Source: Micromonospora yasonensis
GTDB taxonomy: Bacteria; Actinomycetota; Actinomycetes; Mycobacteriales; Micromonosporaceae
Length of the DNA stretch: 49,141 nt
Assembly (NCBI RefSeq): GCF_026013475.1
Contig: NZ_JAPDPH010000028.1
Coordinates: forward strand, 1-49,141
Reading direction: 5' to 3'
Shown: piece by piece, positions 24,044-34,439 of the stretch
Numbering within the stretch: the first letter of the stretch is position 1
Layout: each line of letters starts with the position of its first letter
Notes under the pieces: generated by a model
Database searches by the model: none
Told to the model about the DNA's origin: nothing
Seen by the model: the letters and a program-made list of their open reading frames with translations, nothing else
Made by a program: the position numbers and the translations under genes

Positions 24044-25231
24044 TCAACTGAACCGACGCACCCGCGCGTCGAGATGTTCCCGCGCGGCCGGCGGGGTCTG
24101 CTCCGCGAACGTCTCGAGCGCCGCCCGCGCCTCGTCCGACACCTTCGCCGGGATCACCACGTCGAGGGTGACCAGCAGGTCACCGGCGCGGCCGTCCTTG
24201 CGTACGACACCCTTGCCCCGGGCCCGCAGGACCCGACCACTCGGGGTACCCGGTGGCACCCGCAGGGTCACCGTGCCGTCCAGGGTCGGTACGCGCAGGT
24301 CGGTACCGAGCACCGCCTCCGCGAACGTGATCGGCACGATCAGGGTCAGATCGTCCCCGGTGCGCCCGAACAGCTCGTCCGGGCGGACCTTCACCTGGAC
24401 GAACAGGTCACCCGCCGGGCCGCCCCGTTCACCCGGTTCACCCCGGCCGGCCAGCCGGATGCGCTGGCCGTCGGCCACCCCGGCGGGGAAGCGGACGTTC
24501 AGCGTCCGGGTCTTGGTCACGCCGCCGGTGCCGTGGCACTCCGGGCACTTCTCCTCGACGATCGTGCCGACGCCCTGGCAGTTGCGGCACGGCTCGGAGA
24601 AGCTGAACGACCCCTGGTTGCGGGTGGTCACCCCGGCGCCATGGCAGACCGGGCAGGCCACCGGCGAGGTGCCGGGCTTCGCCCCGTTGCCGTGGCAGGT
24701 GTCGCAGATCCCGGGTGCGCGCAGGGTCAGCGGGAGAGTCACCCCGCGTACCGCGTCCTCGAAGTCGAGCGCCACCTCGGCCTCCACGTCCCGGCCCTTC
24801 GCCGGGCCGCGCGGCCGGGTCGCGCCCCCGGCGCCACCGCCGGTGAACAGCGAGCTGAACAGGTCGCCCAGGCCACCGCCGGCACCACCGAACCGGGCCT
24901 CGCCGCCGGCCGCCCCGCCGAACAGGTCGGAGACGTCGAACGGCATGCCACCCGGCTGGCCACCAGTGCGGGCACTACGGCGGAACGCGCCGGAGCCGAA
25001 GAGCGACCGCATCTCGTCGTACTCGCGGCGCTTCTTCTCGTCGCCGAGCACGGCGTACGCCTCGGAGACGGCCTTGAACCGCTCCTCGGCCTTCGGGTCA
25101 CCGGGGTTGTGGTCCGGGTGCGACTCCCGGGCCAGCTTCCGGTACGACTTCTTGATCTCGTCTGAGGAGGCGGACTTCTCCACGCCCAGCGCGGCGTAGT
25201 AGTCCTTCTCGATCCAGTCCTTGGAACTCAC
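24044..25231 (-). CDS. dnaJ: DnaJ, Hsp40 co-chaperone
   Basis: The protein is 395 residues. The J-domain begins KDYYAALGVEKSASSDEIKKSYRKLARESHPDHNPGD with the essential HPD at about 41-43. A Gly/Phe-rich linker (about 75-140) follows. The zinc centre has four C-x-x-C-x-G-x-G repeats: CDTCHGNG, CPVCHGAG, CRNCQGVG and CPECHGTG. C-terminal substrate-binding strands complete it. It stimulates DnaK ATPase and delivers substrates. The GTG start at 25231 follows GGAAGGGGGTGG. A large hairpin lies in the 79-base gap after grpE. Confidence 0.96.
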   Translation of the reverse strand: MSSKDWIEKDYYAALGVEKSASSDEIKKSYRKLARESHPDHNPGDPKAEERFKAVSEAYAVLGDEKKRREYDEMRSLFGSGAFRRSARTGGQPGGMPFDVSDLFGGAAGGEARFGGAGGGLGDLFSSLFTGGGAGGATRPRGPAKGRDVEAEVALDFEDAVRGVTLPLTLRAPGICDTCHGNGAKPGTSPVACPVCHGAGVTTRNQGSFSFSEPCRNCQGVGTIVEEKCPECHGTGGVTKTRTLNVRFPAGVADGQRIRLAGRGEPGERGGPAGDLFVQVKVRPDELFGRTGDDLTLIVPITFAEAVLGTDLRVPTLDGTVTLRVPPGTPSGRVLRARGKGVVRKDGRAGDLLVTLDVVIPAKVSDEARAALETFAEQTPPAAREHLDARVRRFS

Positions 25232-25264
25232 CGGTCCACCCCCTTCCACGGGACGTACCCCGGT

Positions 25265-25297
25265 CGTCCCGCCCGCCCGGTGCGGGCGGGCGGGACG
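25265..25297 (-). other. Perfect 15-base-pair hairpin between grpE and dnaJ
   Basis: CGTCCCGCCCGCCCG and its exact complement are separated by a 3-base loop. It lies inside the operon, between the grpE stop and the dnaJ ribosome-binding site. With almost only G and C it should be very stable. It may attenuate transcription, protect the upstream mRNA, or both. Confidence 0.65.
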
Positions 25298-25310
25298 TCA
25301 CGGGTCGGCA

Positions 25311-26081
25311 CTACTCCGGGTCGGCGACCGCGACCAGGGCGGGCCGCAGCAGCCGTTCGCCGAGCTGGTAACCCCGGCGCATGACCTGCACGCAGGTCGG
25401 TTCGGTCACCTCGGCGGAGGTCTGGTGGGCGACCGCCTCGTGCCGGGTCGGATCGAACGGGTCGCCCTGCTCGCCGAACGCGGTCAGGCCGAACTTGCCG
25501 AGCGCGGTGGTGAGCTGGTCGGCCACCGAGCCGAACGGCCCCACCAGGTCGCCGTGCTCGCGGGCCCGGTCCAGGTCGTCGAGGATCGGCAGCAGCGCGG
25601 TCAGCACCGAGCCGGTGGCCTGCTCCTGGACCAGGTTGCGGTCCCGGTCGACCCGCTTGCGGTAGTTGGCGTACTCCGCCGACACCCGCTGGAGGTCCCG
25701 GGTCCGCTCGTCCAGCTCGGCCCGGAGCGCCTCCATCTCGGCACCGAGCGGACCGCCCGGCTTGACGACCTCCTCGACCTCTTCGGCCTCCTCGGTCGGC
25801 TCGGCCGGCGCGTCGACCACGGGCGGGCCGGACACCGGGGCCTCGGCCTCGATCTCGTCGACCACTACCTCGGCCTCCTCGACCAGTCCCTCGGCCGGCG
25901 CATCCGCGGCGGCGTCCGCCGCCGCGGCGTCGGCCGTGGACTTCTCGGTGGTCTTGCCGATCTTGCGTTTGTCACGGATGACGACCCGCGGCTCGTCGCC
26001 GGCGCCCTGCCCGGCGGTCGCGGAGCCACCCGGCGCCGGCCCGGTGGAACCCGGGTCGGCGGCTCGTGGCTTCTCCGTCAT
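25311..26081 (-). CDS. grpE: GrpE nucleotide-exchange factor
   Basis: The protein is 256 residues, somewhat long for GrpE (usually 180-210 residues). The extra length is an N-terminal disordered, acidic stretch of about 130 residues (Ala/Glu/Pro-rich). The conserved part begins LDERTRDLQRVSAEYANYRKRVDRDRNLVQEQA, the long helix typical of the family, and ends with EVTEPTCVQVMRRGYQLGERLLRPALVAVA, the beta domain that contacts DnaK. It speeds ADP release from DnaK and acts as a thermosensor in other bacteria. The gene lies 48 bases after dnaK. Confidence 0.95.
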   Translation of the reverse strand: MTEKPRAADPGSTGPAPGGSATAGQGAGDEPRVVIRDKRKIGKTTEKSTADAAAADAAADAPAEGLVEEAEVVVDEIEAEAPVSGPPVVDAPAEPTEEAEEVEEVVKPGGPLGAEMEALRAELDERTRDLQRVSAEYANYRKRVDRDRNLVQEQATGSVLTALLPILDDLDRAREHGDLVGPFGSVADQLTTALGKFGLTAFGEQGDPFDPTRHEAVAHQTSAEVTEPTCVQVMRRGYQLGERLLRPALVAVADPE

Positions 26082-26129
26082 GCGGCTACCTCATCCCTCT
26101 GCCGTCGAGAACGTGTCGGGGACCGAACG

Positions 26130-27992
<1,863 letters not shown>

Positions 27993-28070
27993 GTTCGCTT
28001 CCTCGCTTCGTAACGGGTGAGCAGGTCAACAGGCCTGCCCGGCGGGTCGCCCGCAGCGACCGCACCACAA

Positions 28071-28117
28071 GTTGAGTGAACTTGACTCAATAGTGCCATG
28101 CCGCCGGCAAACCGCAA
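28071..28117 (-). promoter_or_regulatory. dnaK promoter with HAIR operator
   Basis: Read on the minus strand, -35 TTGCGG (28112-28117) and -10 CACTAT (28090-28095) are 16 bases apart. GTTGAGT-N7-ACTCAAT (28071-28091) is a near-consensus HAIR site that starts inside the -10 and covers the start point. A further half-site TTGAGT lies upstream (28125-28130). Confidence 0.85.
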
Positions 28118-28201
28118 GTCGAGGTTGAGTCGACCCGACGCAACCCGACCGTTATTACCGTCCGGTTGTCTTACCTTGCGTCGGTCGGGCAGGCTTTAGC
28201 C

Positions 28202-30040
28202 GTGACGACGCATGGCGATTCCGCCACCCGTTCCGGCGCGCCCGCCGTCGCAGCCCGCACCGGACCCGCCACCGGGGACGACCTGCCCGCTGCCGGCGGG
28301 GAGGACCTGCCCGCCGCGCTCGCCGGCCTGCGGGCCGCGATCGAGGCGGCCCGATTCCCGTTGGTCCTGCCCTCGGCCGAGCCGGCCCGGCGGACCGCCG
28401 CCGGGCTCACCCACCAGCTCGACGACTACCTGCTGCCCCGGCTCGCCCGGCTCGACGCCCCGCTGCTGGTGGTCGTCGGCGGCTCCACCGGTGCCGGCAA
28501 GTCGACACTCGTCAACAGCCTGGTCCAGGCGCGGGTGAGCGCCGCCGGGGTGCTGCGTCCCACCACCCGCTCCCCGGTCCTGGTCTGCAACCCGGCCGAC
28601 TCGGCCTGGTTCCGGCAGGGGGAGCTGCTGCCCGGCCTCACCCGTACCACCGAGCCGAGCGAACAGCCCGGCACCCTGCAGCTGGTCACCGCCCCGGCGC
28701 TCCCGGCCGGGCTGGCCTTCCTCGACGCGCCGGACATCGACTCCGTGGTCGACGCCAACCGGGCGCTCGCCGGGCAGCTGCTGGCCGCGGCCGATCTCTG
28801 GCTCTTCGTCACCACCGCCGCCCGGTACGCCGACGCCGTGCCGTGGGAGCTGCTGCGCAGCGCCCGGGCTCGGGGCACGGCGATCGCCATGGTCCTCGAC
28901 CGGGTGCCCCCGGAGGCGGCCGACGAGATCGCCGCCCACCTGTCGGAGATGCTCGCCGAGCAGGGTCTGGGCGCGGCTCCGCTCTTCGTCCTGCCGGAGA
29001 CCTGGGTCGACGGGCAGGGGCTGCTCCCCGACAAGGTCACCGCCCCGCTGAGCGCCTGGTTCGCCCGGCTTGCGGCGGACGCGGAGGCCCGCTCGGCTGT
29101 GGTGCGGCAGACCCTGGCCGGCGCGATCGCCGCCCTGCACCCCACCATGGACGCGCTGGCCGACGCCGCCGACGAGCAGGTGGCCGCCGCCGACACGCTG
29201 GACGAGCGGGTCCGGGCGGCGTACCGGGGGGCGGAGCGGACGGTCGACCAGGGGCTCAAGGACGGTCGGCTGCTCCGCGGTGAGGTGCTGGCCCGCTGGC
29301 AGGAGTTCGTCGGCACCGGCGAGTTCTTCCGGTCGCTGGAGGCCCGGGTCGGCCGGCTGCGGGACCGGGTGGTCGCCGCGGTCACCGGCCGTCCCGCCCC
29401 CGCCGCCGAACTGCGTACCGCGATCGAGTCCCAGCTCGTCACCCTGCTGCGCGGGGTGGCCGCCGAGGCGGCGGAGAACGCGTACACCGGGTGGAGGGCG
29501 CACCCGGCCGGGGCGGCGCTGCTCGAGCCGGAGCTGGCCCACGCCTCGGCCGACCTCGCCGAACGCGCCGAACGGCTGGTCCGCGACTGGCAGCGCGGGG
29601 TGCTGGAGCTGGTCCGGGCCGAGGGCGGCGACCGCCGCTTCGTGGCCCGCACCGCCGCGTACGCGGTCAACGCGACCGGCTTGGCCGTCATGATCGGGGT
29701 GTTCGCCTCCACCGCCTTCATCCCGACCGGGCTGGAGGTGGCCACCGGGGCCGGCACCGCGGTCGCCGGGCAGACGGTCCTCCAGGCGATCTTCGGCGAC
29801 CAGGCGGTACGGAACCTGGCCGGCAAGGCCCGGCTGGACCTGATCGACCGGGTGAACCGGCTGCTGGCCGAGGAGGCCGAGCGATTCCTCGCCCGGACCG
29901 GCGCCGCCCGCCCGGCCGCCGAGACCGGTGGGACGCTGCGGCGGGCGGCCGCCGACGTGGAGAAGGCCCGGCACCGCAGCGGCCTCACCGACCCGGACGG
30001 TCCGCCGCTGCCCGCCGCCGGCCAGGACGGTGACCGATGA
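28202..30040 (+). CDS. Dynamin/Era-like GTPase, first of a coupled pair
   Basis: The protein is 612 residues. The GTPase domain has the P-loop GGSTGAGKST (about 92-101), a switch region LRPTTRSPVLV and a G3-like FLDAPDIDS (about 173). The G4 position reads VLDRVP, which departs from the usual NKxD, so nucleotide specificity is not certain. A long helical region (residues 300-480) and a hydrophobic hairpin (GLAVMIGVFASTAFIPTG, about 490-525) follow, as in membrane-acting dynamin-like proteins. It is coupled by ATGA to the next GTPase gene. The arrangement resembles DynA/DynB pairs of Streptomyces; that homology is a guess from context. CAGGCT lies 6 bases before the GTG, so it may be leaderless. 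Confidence 0.75.
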   Translation: MTTHGDSATRSGAPAVAARTGPATGDDLPAAGGEDLPAALAGLRAAIEAARFPLVLPSAEPARRTAAGLTHQLDDYLLPRLARLDAPLLVVVGGSTGAGKSTLVNSLVQARVSAAGVLRPTTRSPVLVCNPADSAWFRQGELLPGLTRTTEPSEQPGTLQLVTAPALPAGLAFLDAPDIDSVVDANRALAGQLLAAADLWLFVTTAARYADAVPWELLRSARARGTAIAMVLDRVPPEAADEIAAHLSEMLAEQGLGAAPLFVLPETWVDGQGLLPDKVTAPLSAWFARLAADAEARSAVVRQTLAGAIAALHPTMDALADAADEQVAAADTLDERVRAAYRGAERTVDQGLKDGRLLRGEVLARWQEFVGTGEFFRSLEARVGRLRDRVVAAVTGRPAPAAELRTAIESQLVTLLRGVAAEAAENAYTGWRAHPAGAALLEPELAHASADLAERAERLVRDWQRGVLELVRAEGGDRRFVARTAAYAVNATGLAVMIGVFASTAFIPTGLEVATGAGTAVAGQTVLQAIFGDQAVRNLAGKARLDLIDRVNRLLAEEAERFLARTGAARPAAETGGTLRRAAADVEKARHRSGLTDPDGPPLPAAGQDGDR

Positions 30041-31716
30041 GCAACGTCGTCGGCCGGCTGCGGGAGGCGTTCCGGGGCGAGCAGCGGCCGGACCCCGACG
30101 CCCTGATCGCCCGCCTCCAGGCGGTCCAGCGCTTCCTCACCGCCACCGACGGCCTGGTGCCGGACGCCGAACTGGTGCCCGCGCACACCGTGGTCGAACG
30201 GGCCGGGACCCGGCTCGCCCTCTCCGGGCACCACACCGTCGTCGCGCTGGCCGGGGCGACCGGCAGCGGCAAGTCGAGCCTGTTCAACGCCCTCGCCCGG
30301 CTGGACCTGTCGCCGGTGGGCGTCCGCCGGCCCACCACTGGGGTGGCGCACGCCTGCGTCTGGGGGCCGCTGGACGGCGCGTCCCGGCTGCTCGACTGGA
30401 TCGGGGTGCTGCCGCGGCACCGGTTCGTCCGGGAGAGCGCCCTCGACGGCGACGACGAGTCCGGCCTGCACGGACTGGTCCTGCTGGACCTGCCCGACTT
30501 CGACTCGGTGCAGCGGACCCACCGGCTGGAGGTGGACCGGCTGCTCGGCCTGGTCGATCTGGTGGTCTGGGTGGTCGACCCGCAGAAGTACGCCGACCGC
30601 GTGATCCACACCAGCTACCTGCGCGAGTTCCACCGGCACAAGGACGTGACGGTGGTGGTGCTCAACCAGGTCGACCGGCTGCCCCCGACCGAGCTGCCCA
30701 AGGTCCTCGGCGACCTGCGCCGGCTGCTGGACGCCGACGGGCTGGCGGGGGTGCCGCTGCTGCCCACCGTGGCGGTGGACCCGGCCGGGCTGGACGACCT
30801 CCGCGTCGAGCTGGAGCGTACGGTCGCCGGGCGGCAGGCTGCCCTGCGCCGGCTGACCGGGGACGTGGACATCGTGGTGGACGGGCTGGAGCCGCTGGTC
30901 GGCCCGGAGCCGCCGCGCACCGGGCCGGGCGACGCGTCGGCGCAGGAGCTGACCTCGGCACTGGCCAGGACGGCCGGAGTGCCGACCGTGGCCGAGGCGG
31001 TCGAGGCGGCGTACCGGCACCGGGCCGGGGGCTCGACCGGCTGGCCGCTGGTGCGGGGCTGGCGCAAGCTCCGGCCGGACCCGCTGCGCCGGCTGCACCT
31101 GCCCGGCGGGGATCCCGACGCGCCGGCGGAGAGCCTGGTCGCGGCGACCTCCGTACCCGATCCGACCGCCGCCCAGCGCTCGGCCCTCAACCTGGCCATC
31201 CGTGCGGTGGCCGACCGCTCCGCCGCCGACCTGCCAGCACCCTGGCCGACCACGGTGACCACCGCGGCCCGGTCCCGGCTGACCGACCTGCCGGACGCGC
31301 TGGACCACGCGGTCGCCGCCACCGACCTGGGCATGGCCAGCCGGCCGGCCTGGTGGCGGGTGGTCGGCGGGCTCCAGTGGCTGGTCACCCTCGCGGCGGC
31401 GGCCGGGCTGGCCTGGCTCGCGCTCGGCTACGCGCTGCGCGCGCTCGGCCTGCCCGCGCTGAATCACCCGCGGCTCGGCGAGGTGCCCTGGCCGACGGTG
31501 CTGCTGCTCGGCGGCCTGCTGGCCGGGCTGCTGGTGGCCGCGCTGACCCGGCCGCTGATCCGCTGGGCGGCGCGCCGCGCCCGGCAGCGGGCCGAGCAGC
31601 GGCTGCTGACCTCGGTGGGCAGCGTCGGCGAGCAGTACGTGCTGAACCCGGTCTGGGCGGTGCTGGCCCGCTACGCCGAGGCCCGGGAGGCGCTGCGCGA
31701 GGCCGCCCGGCGCTGA
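30037..31716 (+). CDS. Membrane-anchored dynamin/Era-like GTPase, second of the pair
   Basis: The protein is 559 residues. Motifs: P-loop GATGSGKSS (about 74-82), switch RRPTTGVAHA, G3 LLDLPDFDSV (about 150) and a standard G4 NQVD (about 209). Unlike its partner it has all classical G motifs. Two transmembrane helices close to the C-terminus (about 447-470 and 487-507) anchor it, with the GTPase head in the cytoplasm. It overlaps the upstream gene by four bases (ATGA). The pair may form hetero-oligomers that reshape or scaffold the membrane; this is inference from dynamin-like two-gene systems. Confidence 0.78.
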   Translation: MSNVVGRLREAFRGEQRPDPDALIARLQAVQRFLTATDGLVPDAELVPAHTVVERAGTRLALSGHHTVVALAGATGSGKSSLFNALARLDLSPVGVRRPTTGVAHACVWGPLDGASRLLDWIGVLPRHRFVRESALDGDDESGLHGLVLLDLPDFDSVQRTHRLEVDRLLGLVDLVVWVVDPQKYADRVIHTSYLREFHRHKDVTVVVLNQVDRLPPTELPKVLGDLRRLLDADGLAGVPLLPTVAVDPAGLDDLRVELERTVAGRQAALRRLTGDVDIVVDGLEPLVGPEPPRTGPGDASAQELTSALARTAGVPTVAEAVEAAYRHRAGGSTGWPLVRGWRKLRPDPLRRLHLPGGDPDAPAESLVAATSVPDPTAAQRSALNLAIRAVADRSAADLPAPWPTTVTTAARSRLTDLPDALDHAVAATDLGMASRPAWWRVVGGLQWLVTLAAAAGLAWLALGYALRALGLPALNHPRLGEVPWPTVLLLGGLLAGLLVAALTRPLIRWAARRARQRAEQRLLTSVGSVGEQYVLNPVWAVLARYAEAREALREAARR

Positions 31717-31742
31717 CCGGTGTTCCGGCCGGCCCAGGGGCG

Positions 31743-31748
31743 TAGGGT
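31743..31748 (+). promoter_or_regulatory. Candidate -10 box (TAGGGT) for a leaderless transcript
   Basis: TAGGGT is followed by 6 bases and the ATG at 31755. No ribosome-binding site lies in the gap. Confidence 0.4.
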
Positions 31749-31754
31749 CGGGGC

Positions 31755-32978
31755 ATGGCCACGCCACAGACCCCCTACGAGGCGGTACTGCACGCCGCCC
31801 GCGACGTGACGAGGCTCGACTCCGCCCTCGACGCGGAGATGCTCGGCGCCGCCCTGCTGGGCAGCGTCTACGCCGTCGCGGAGACCGACCGGGAGACCGC
31901 CGTCCGAGAGTTCGTCACCGGATTCCTCGCCGCCACCGCCCGCCGCCGCAGCGCGGCCGCGACCACCATCCGCGCCGTCTTCGCCGCGCTGGTCCCGGAC
32001 GCCGAGGGCGCCGCCCGGGTCCGCCCCGGCGCGTACGCCCCGGACTGGGCGGCCCAGCTCGGCCGGGTGCACCTCACCGGCACCTGGGCGTACGGGGACG
32101 TGTACGGCGACCAGACCTCCTACCTGGCCACCTTCGCGTACGACGACGTCGAGGGTGGGCCGGAGCACGCCATGGTCGCGCTGGTCGACCACAACATCGG
32201 CATCACCAAGGACGTCTTCGTCGGCGGTCCCGCCGGCCGGATCGTCGAGCAGGCCCGCGAGATCTGCACCGAGGACGAGTTCACCTGGTTCCGTACCGAG
32301 GACGCGGCCCGGATGCACGCGGAGGTGAGCCGCCACCTGGCGATCACCGACCAGCTCGGCGAGCTGCCCGGCCAGGGCTCGCTGGCCACCGACCGGGCGC
32401 TGGTCGGCGCGCGGCTGGCGGTGCTGCCCGGCCCGGCCGGGGCGCCGGACGCCGAGGTGGCCACGCCGGCCACCGAGGCGGAACGGACCCGGCTGGTCCG
32501 GGGCTTCCTCGGCTCCCCCGAGGCCGCCCGGTTCGGCTTGGACGCGGCGACCGACGCGGAGCTGCCCTCGCTGCACTTCTGCCTGGGCCTGCTGCTCGAC
32601 CACGCGGCCAGCTTTCCGGACGCCGACCCGATGCGGTGGAGCCCGACGGTCGCCGAACTGTTGCTGCTGGACTGGGTGCACCGACGGGCCGTGCTGGACA
32701 TGGACGACGCGGCGATGCTGCCTCGGGTGCTGCGCGGCTGGACGGCGTACGCGTCCCGCCAGCGGGGGCTTCCGGTTGCGGCGGCCCGCCGGACGGACGA
32801 GGCGATCGAGGAGATGGTTCCGGAGTTCGCCCGCCTCTACAGCACCGGCGAGCGGCGCAGCCCGGCCACGGCGGCCGTCGCCCAGCTCATGGCGGACGGC
32901 GTCGACCCCGACGATCCGGCCGCCCTGGACGCCTGGATCGAGGCCAACCGGCACCGACTCACCGACGACCCGGCCTGA
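31755..32978 (+). CDS. Conserved-looking 407-residue protein of unknown function
   Basis: The protein is soluble, alpha/beta, with no transmembrane helix. Recognisable blocks are GDVYGDQTSYLATFAYDDVEGGPEHAMVALVDHNIGITKDVFVGGPAG and the Trp-containing SPTVAELLLLDWVHRRAVLD. The first has the look of a binding domain (DHN, FAYDD). No named family comes to mind, although very similar proteins are common in actinobacteria as hypothetical proteins. Good codon bias and a leaderless start support it as real. Its closeness to the GTPase pair (38 bases after its stop) may mean partial read-through. Confidence 0.7.
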   Translation: MATPQTPYEAVLHAARDVTRLDSALDAEMLGAALLGSVYAVAETDRETAVREFVTGFLAATARRRSAAATTIRAVFAALVPDAEGAARVRPGAYAPDWAAQLGRVHLTGTWAYGDVYGDQTSYLATFAYDDVEGGPEHAMVALVDHNIGITKDVFVGGPAGRIVEQAREICTEDEFTWFRTEDAARMHAEVSRHLAITDQLGELPGQGSLATDRALVGARLAVLPGPAGAPDAEVATPATEAERTRLVRGFLGSPEAARFGLDAATDAELPSLHFCLGLLLDHAASFPDADPMRWSPTVAELLLLDWVHRRAVLDMDDAAMLPRVLRGWTAYASRQRGLPVAAARRTDEAIEEMVPEFARLYSTGERRSPATAAVAQLMADGVDPDDPAALDAWIEANRHRLTDDPA

Positions 32979-33010
32979 CCGGGCGGGCTCCCGCCCCGGC
33001 CGCGATCCAC

Positions 33011-33934
33011 TCAGGCCCGGGCGTCGGTGTCCGTACCCGGGGACTCCGTCGGGGCGGCGGGGACCGGCGCGATCTGCGGGGACGGGCTGGGCACGGCCAC
33101 CGGCGCGGCCGGCGGCCGAGGACGCGGCGCGGGAGCCGGGACGGGCCGTGGGATGCGGTGGCCGGGGAGCGGGTACGGCGTACCCGGCCGGTGGCGCAGT
33201 TCCGCCGCGCTGGGGCTGGGGTCGGGGTCGACGGTCGGGCCGGCGGTCGGCGTGGGCGACTCCGTCGGGGACGCGCTGGTCGGCGACGGGGAGGCGTCGG
33301 ACGAGCCGGTGGCGGTGGGTTCCGGGCTCCCGCTGGGCGACGGATTCGCGGTGGCCGACGGGTCGCCGACCGGGCCGGAGAACGTGCTGGTCGGTTCGGC
33401 CGTGGCGGTGGGCGTCGGGCTCGGGGTGGCCGACGGCGAGGGCGAGGGGACCGGTGGGGTCCGGGTGGGCCCGGGAGTGGGCCGCGATGGGGGTACGGCG
33501 GGCCGGGGCCGCCCCGCCGGCCCGAGATCGGAGTCGTCCGGCAGCGCTGGCGCGGCCGGTACCAGCGGCGGCGCCGCCACGGGCAGGCTGGTGGCGGTCG
33601 AGCCGGGCGTAGGTGTCCGGGTGGACAGGACGGCGGGCTGACTCGCGCTGGGCAGCGCGACCACCACCGGCCCGACCGAGGGGGTCGGGATGAACGGAGT
33701 GCCGCTGTCCGGTAGGGCGCTGTTGCCGACCGTGGCCGAGCCGGCGCTGAACGCCGCGAGGATCGGCATGGACGCGGTGCCGGCGAGCAGCGCGACGGTG
33801 AACAGATAGCCCCGGCTGGGCGCACCGGTGCCGGGCGCGCGGTGCGCCCCGACCACTCGCCGGTAGGCGGCGCCGGGGACCGTACGGTGGCGGCCGAGCA
33901 GCGGCGTACCCGGATCATCTGCTGGCTCGGACAC
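33011..33934 (-). CDS. Pro/Ser/Thr-rich protein with one membrane segment
   Basis: The product is about 307 residues. A cytoplasmic head of about 45 residues is followed by one hydrophobic segment (YLFTVALLAGTASMPILAAF). The rest is low-complexity, mostly Pro, Ser, Thr and Ala with dipeptide runs such as SPSPSATPSPTPTAT, and should be extracytoplasmic, perhaps wall-spanning and glycosylated. No domain is recognisable. GTG 33934 is placed 7 bases after GAGGAG. Length of the repeat region is likely to vary between strains. Confidence 0.65.
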   Translation of the reverse strand: MSEPADDPGTPLLGRHRTVPGAAYRRVVGAHRAPGTGAPSRGYLFTVALLAGTASMPILAAFSAGSATVGNSALPDSGTPFIPTPSVGPVVVALPSASQPAVLSTRTPTPGSTATSLPVAAPPLVPAAPALPDDSDLGPAGRPRPAVPPSRPTPGPTRTPPVPSPSPSATPSPTPTATAEPTSTFSGPVGDPSATANPSPSGSPEPTATGSSDASPSPTSASPTESPTPTAGPTVDPDPSPSAAELRHRPGTPYPLPGHRIPRPVPAPAPRPRPPAAPVAVPSPSPQIAPVPAAPTESPGTDTDARA

Positions 33935-34439
33935 CGGCACACTCCTCGTACGTCGACACGCTGGCAAACCCGACGGAAGGTACCAAGCAGCGAAGCGGAC
34001 AAAGGCCGTTTAACACCCAGCGGGACATCAGTCAGCTTGGACCAGTGACCCTCAGTTCACCAGCCACCACAGCGTGTCGACACACGTTTTGTCCGTCGAT
34101 GTGCGTGCCTTGAGCCGACAAAACCCCCATCCGTCGTGAACCAGACCGAACGTCACCGGCAGGGGAGGCCATACTGTGGGACCGCTCACCTCCTCTGCAA
34201 TCATTCAGGCACGACGGCAGTGCAGCCGCTACCTCCGCGTACCCCGCGGCTGGGTGCGGAACGGCGCCGGCGCTCCCGGGCCGGGTCCCCCCAATGATCC
34301 GGCTCACGCCGCGCGGCAACCCTCACCGGGGCTAGGCGCGGCCGCCAGGGACCGACCCGGCACCAGCCGGATCGGGCGCATGATGTGCGCGGCACGGGTC
34401 ACCCCCCGGCGCCGGCGCAGACCAGACAGGGAGAGACCG
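33935..34439. promoter_or_regulatory. 505-base divergent control region between the P/S/T-rich gene and the 2-oxoacid dehydrogenase operon
   Basis: The region holds a perfect GTGTCGACAC palindrome (34074-34083), an inverted repeat GTTTTGTC/GACAAAAC (34086-34093 and 34117-34124) and a -10-like TACTGT (34172-34177). If transcription starts near 34184, the operon mRNA carries a leader of about 255 bases. The leader is open in the frame of the E1 alpha gene but has no protein-like composition. No gene is seen. Any regulator is unknown. Confidence 0.5.

Noticed and set aside
28426..31767. A 1113-codon open frame on the minus strand across both GTPase genes
   Set aside because: It is antisense to two proteins with clear GTPase motifs and has an Arg/Gly/Pro-rich, non-protein-like composition, as expected from high GC at third positions.
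34176..34439. In-frame extension of the E1 alpha protein by 88 residues
   Set aside because: The extension is Arg/Pro-rich and unlike E1 alpha; the ATG at 34440 has a good ribosome-binding site and normal protein length.
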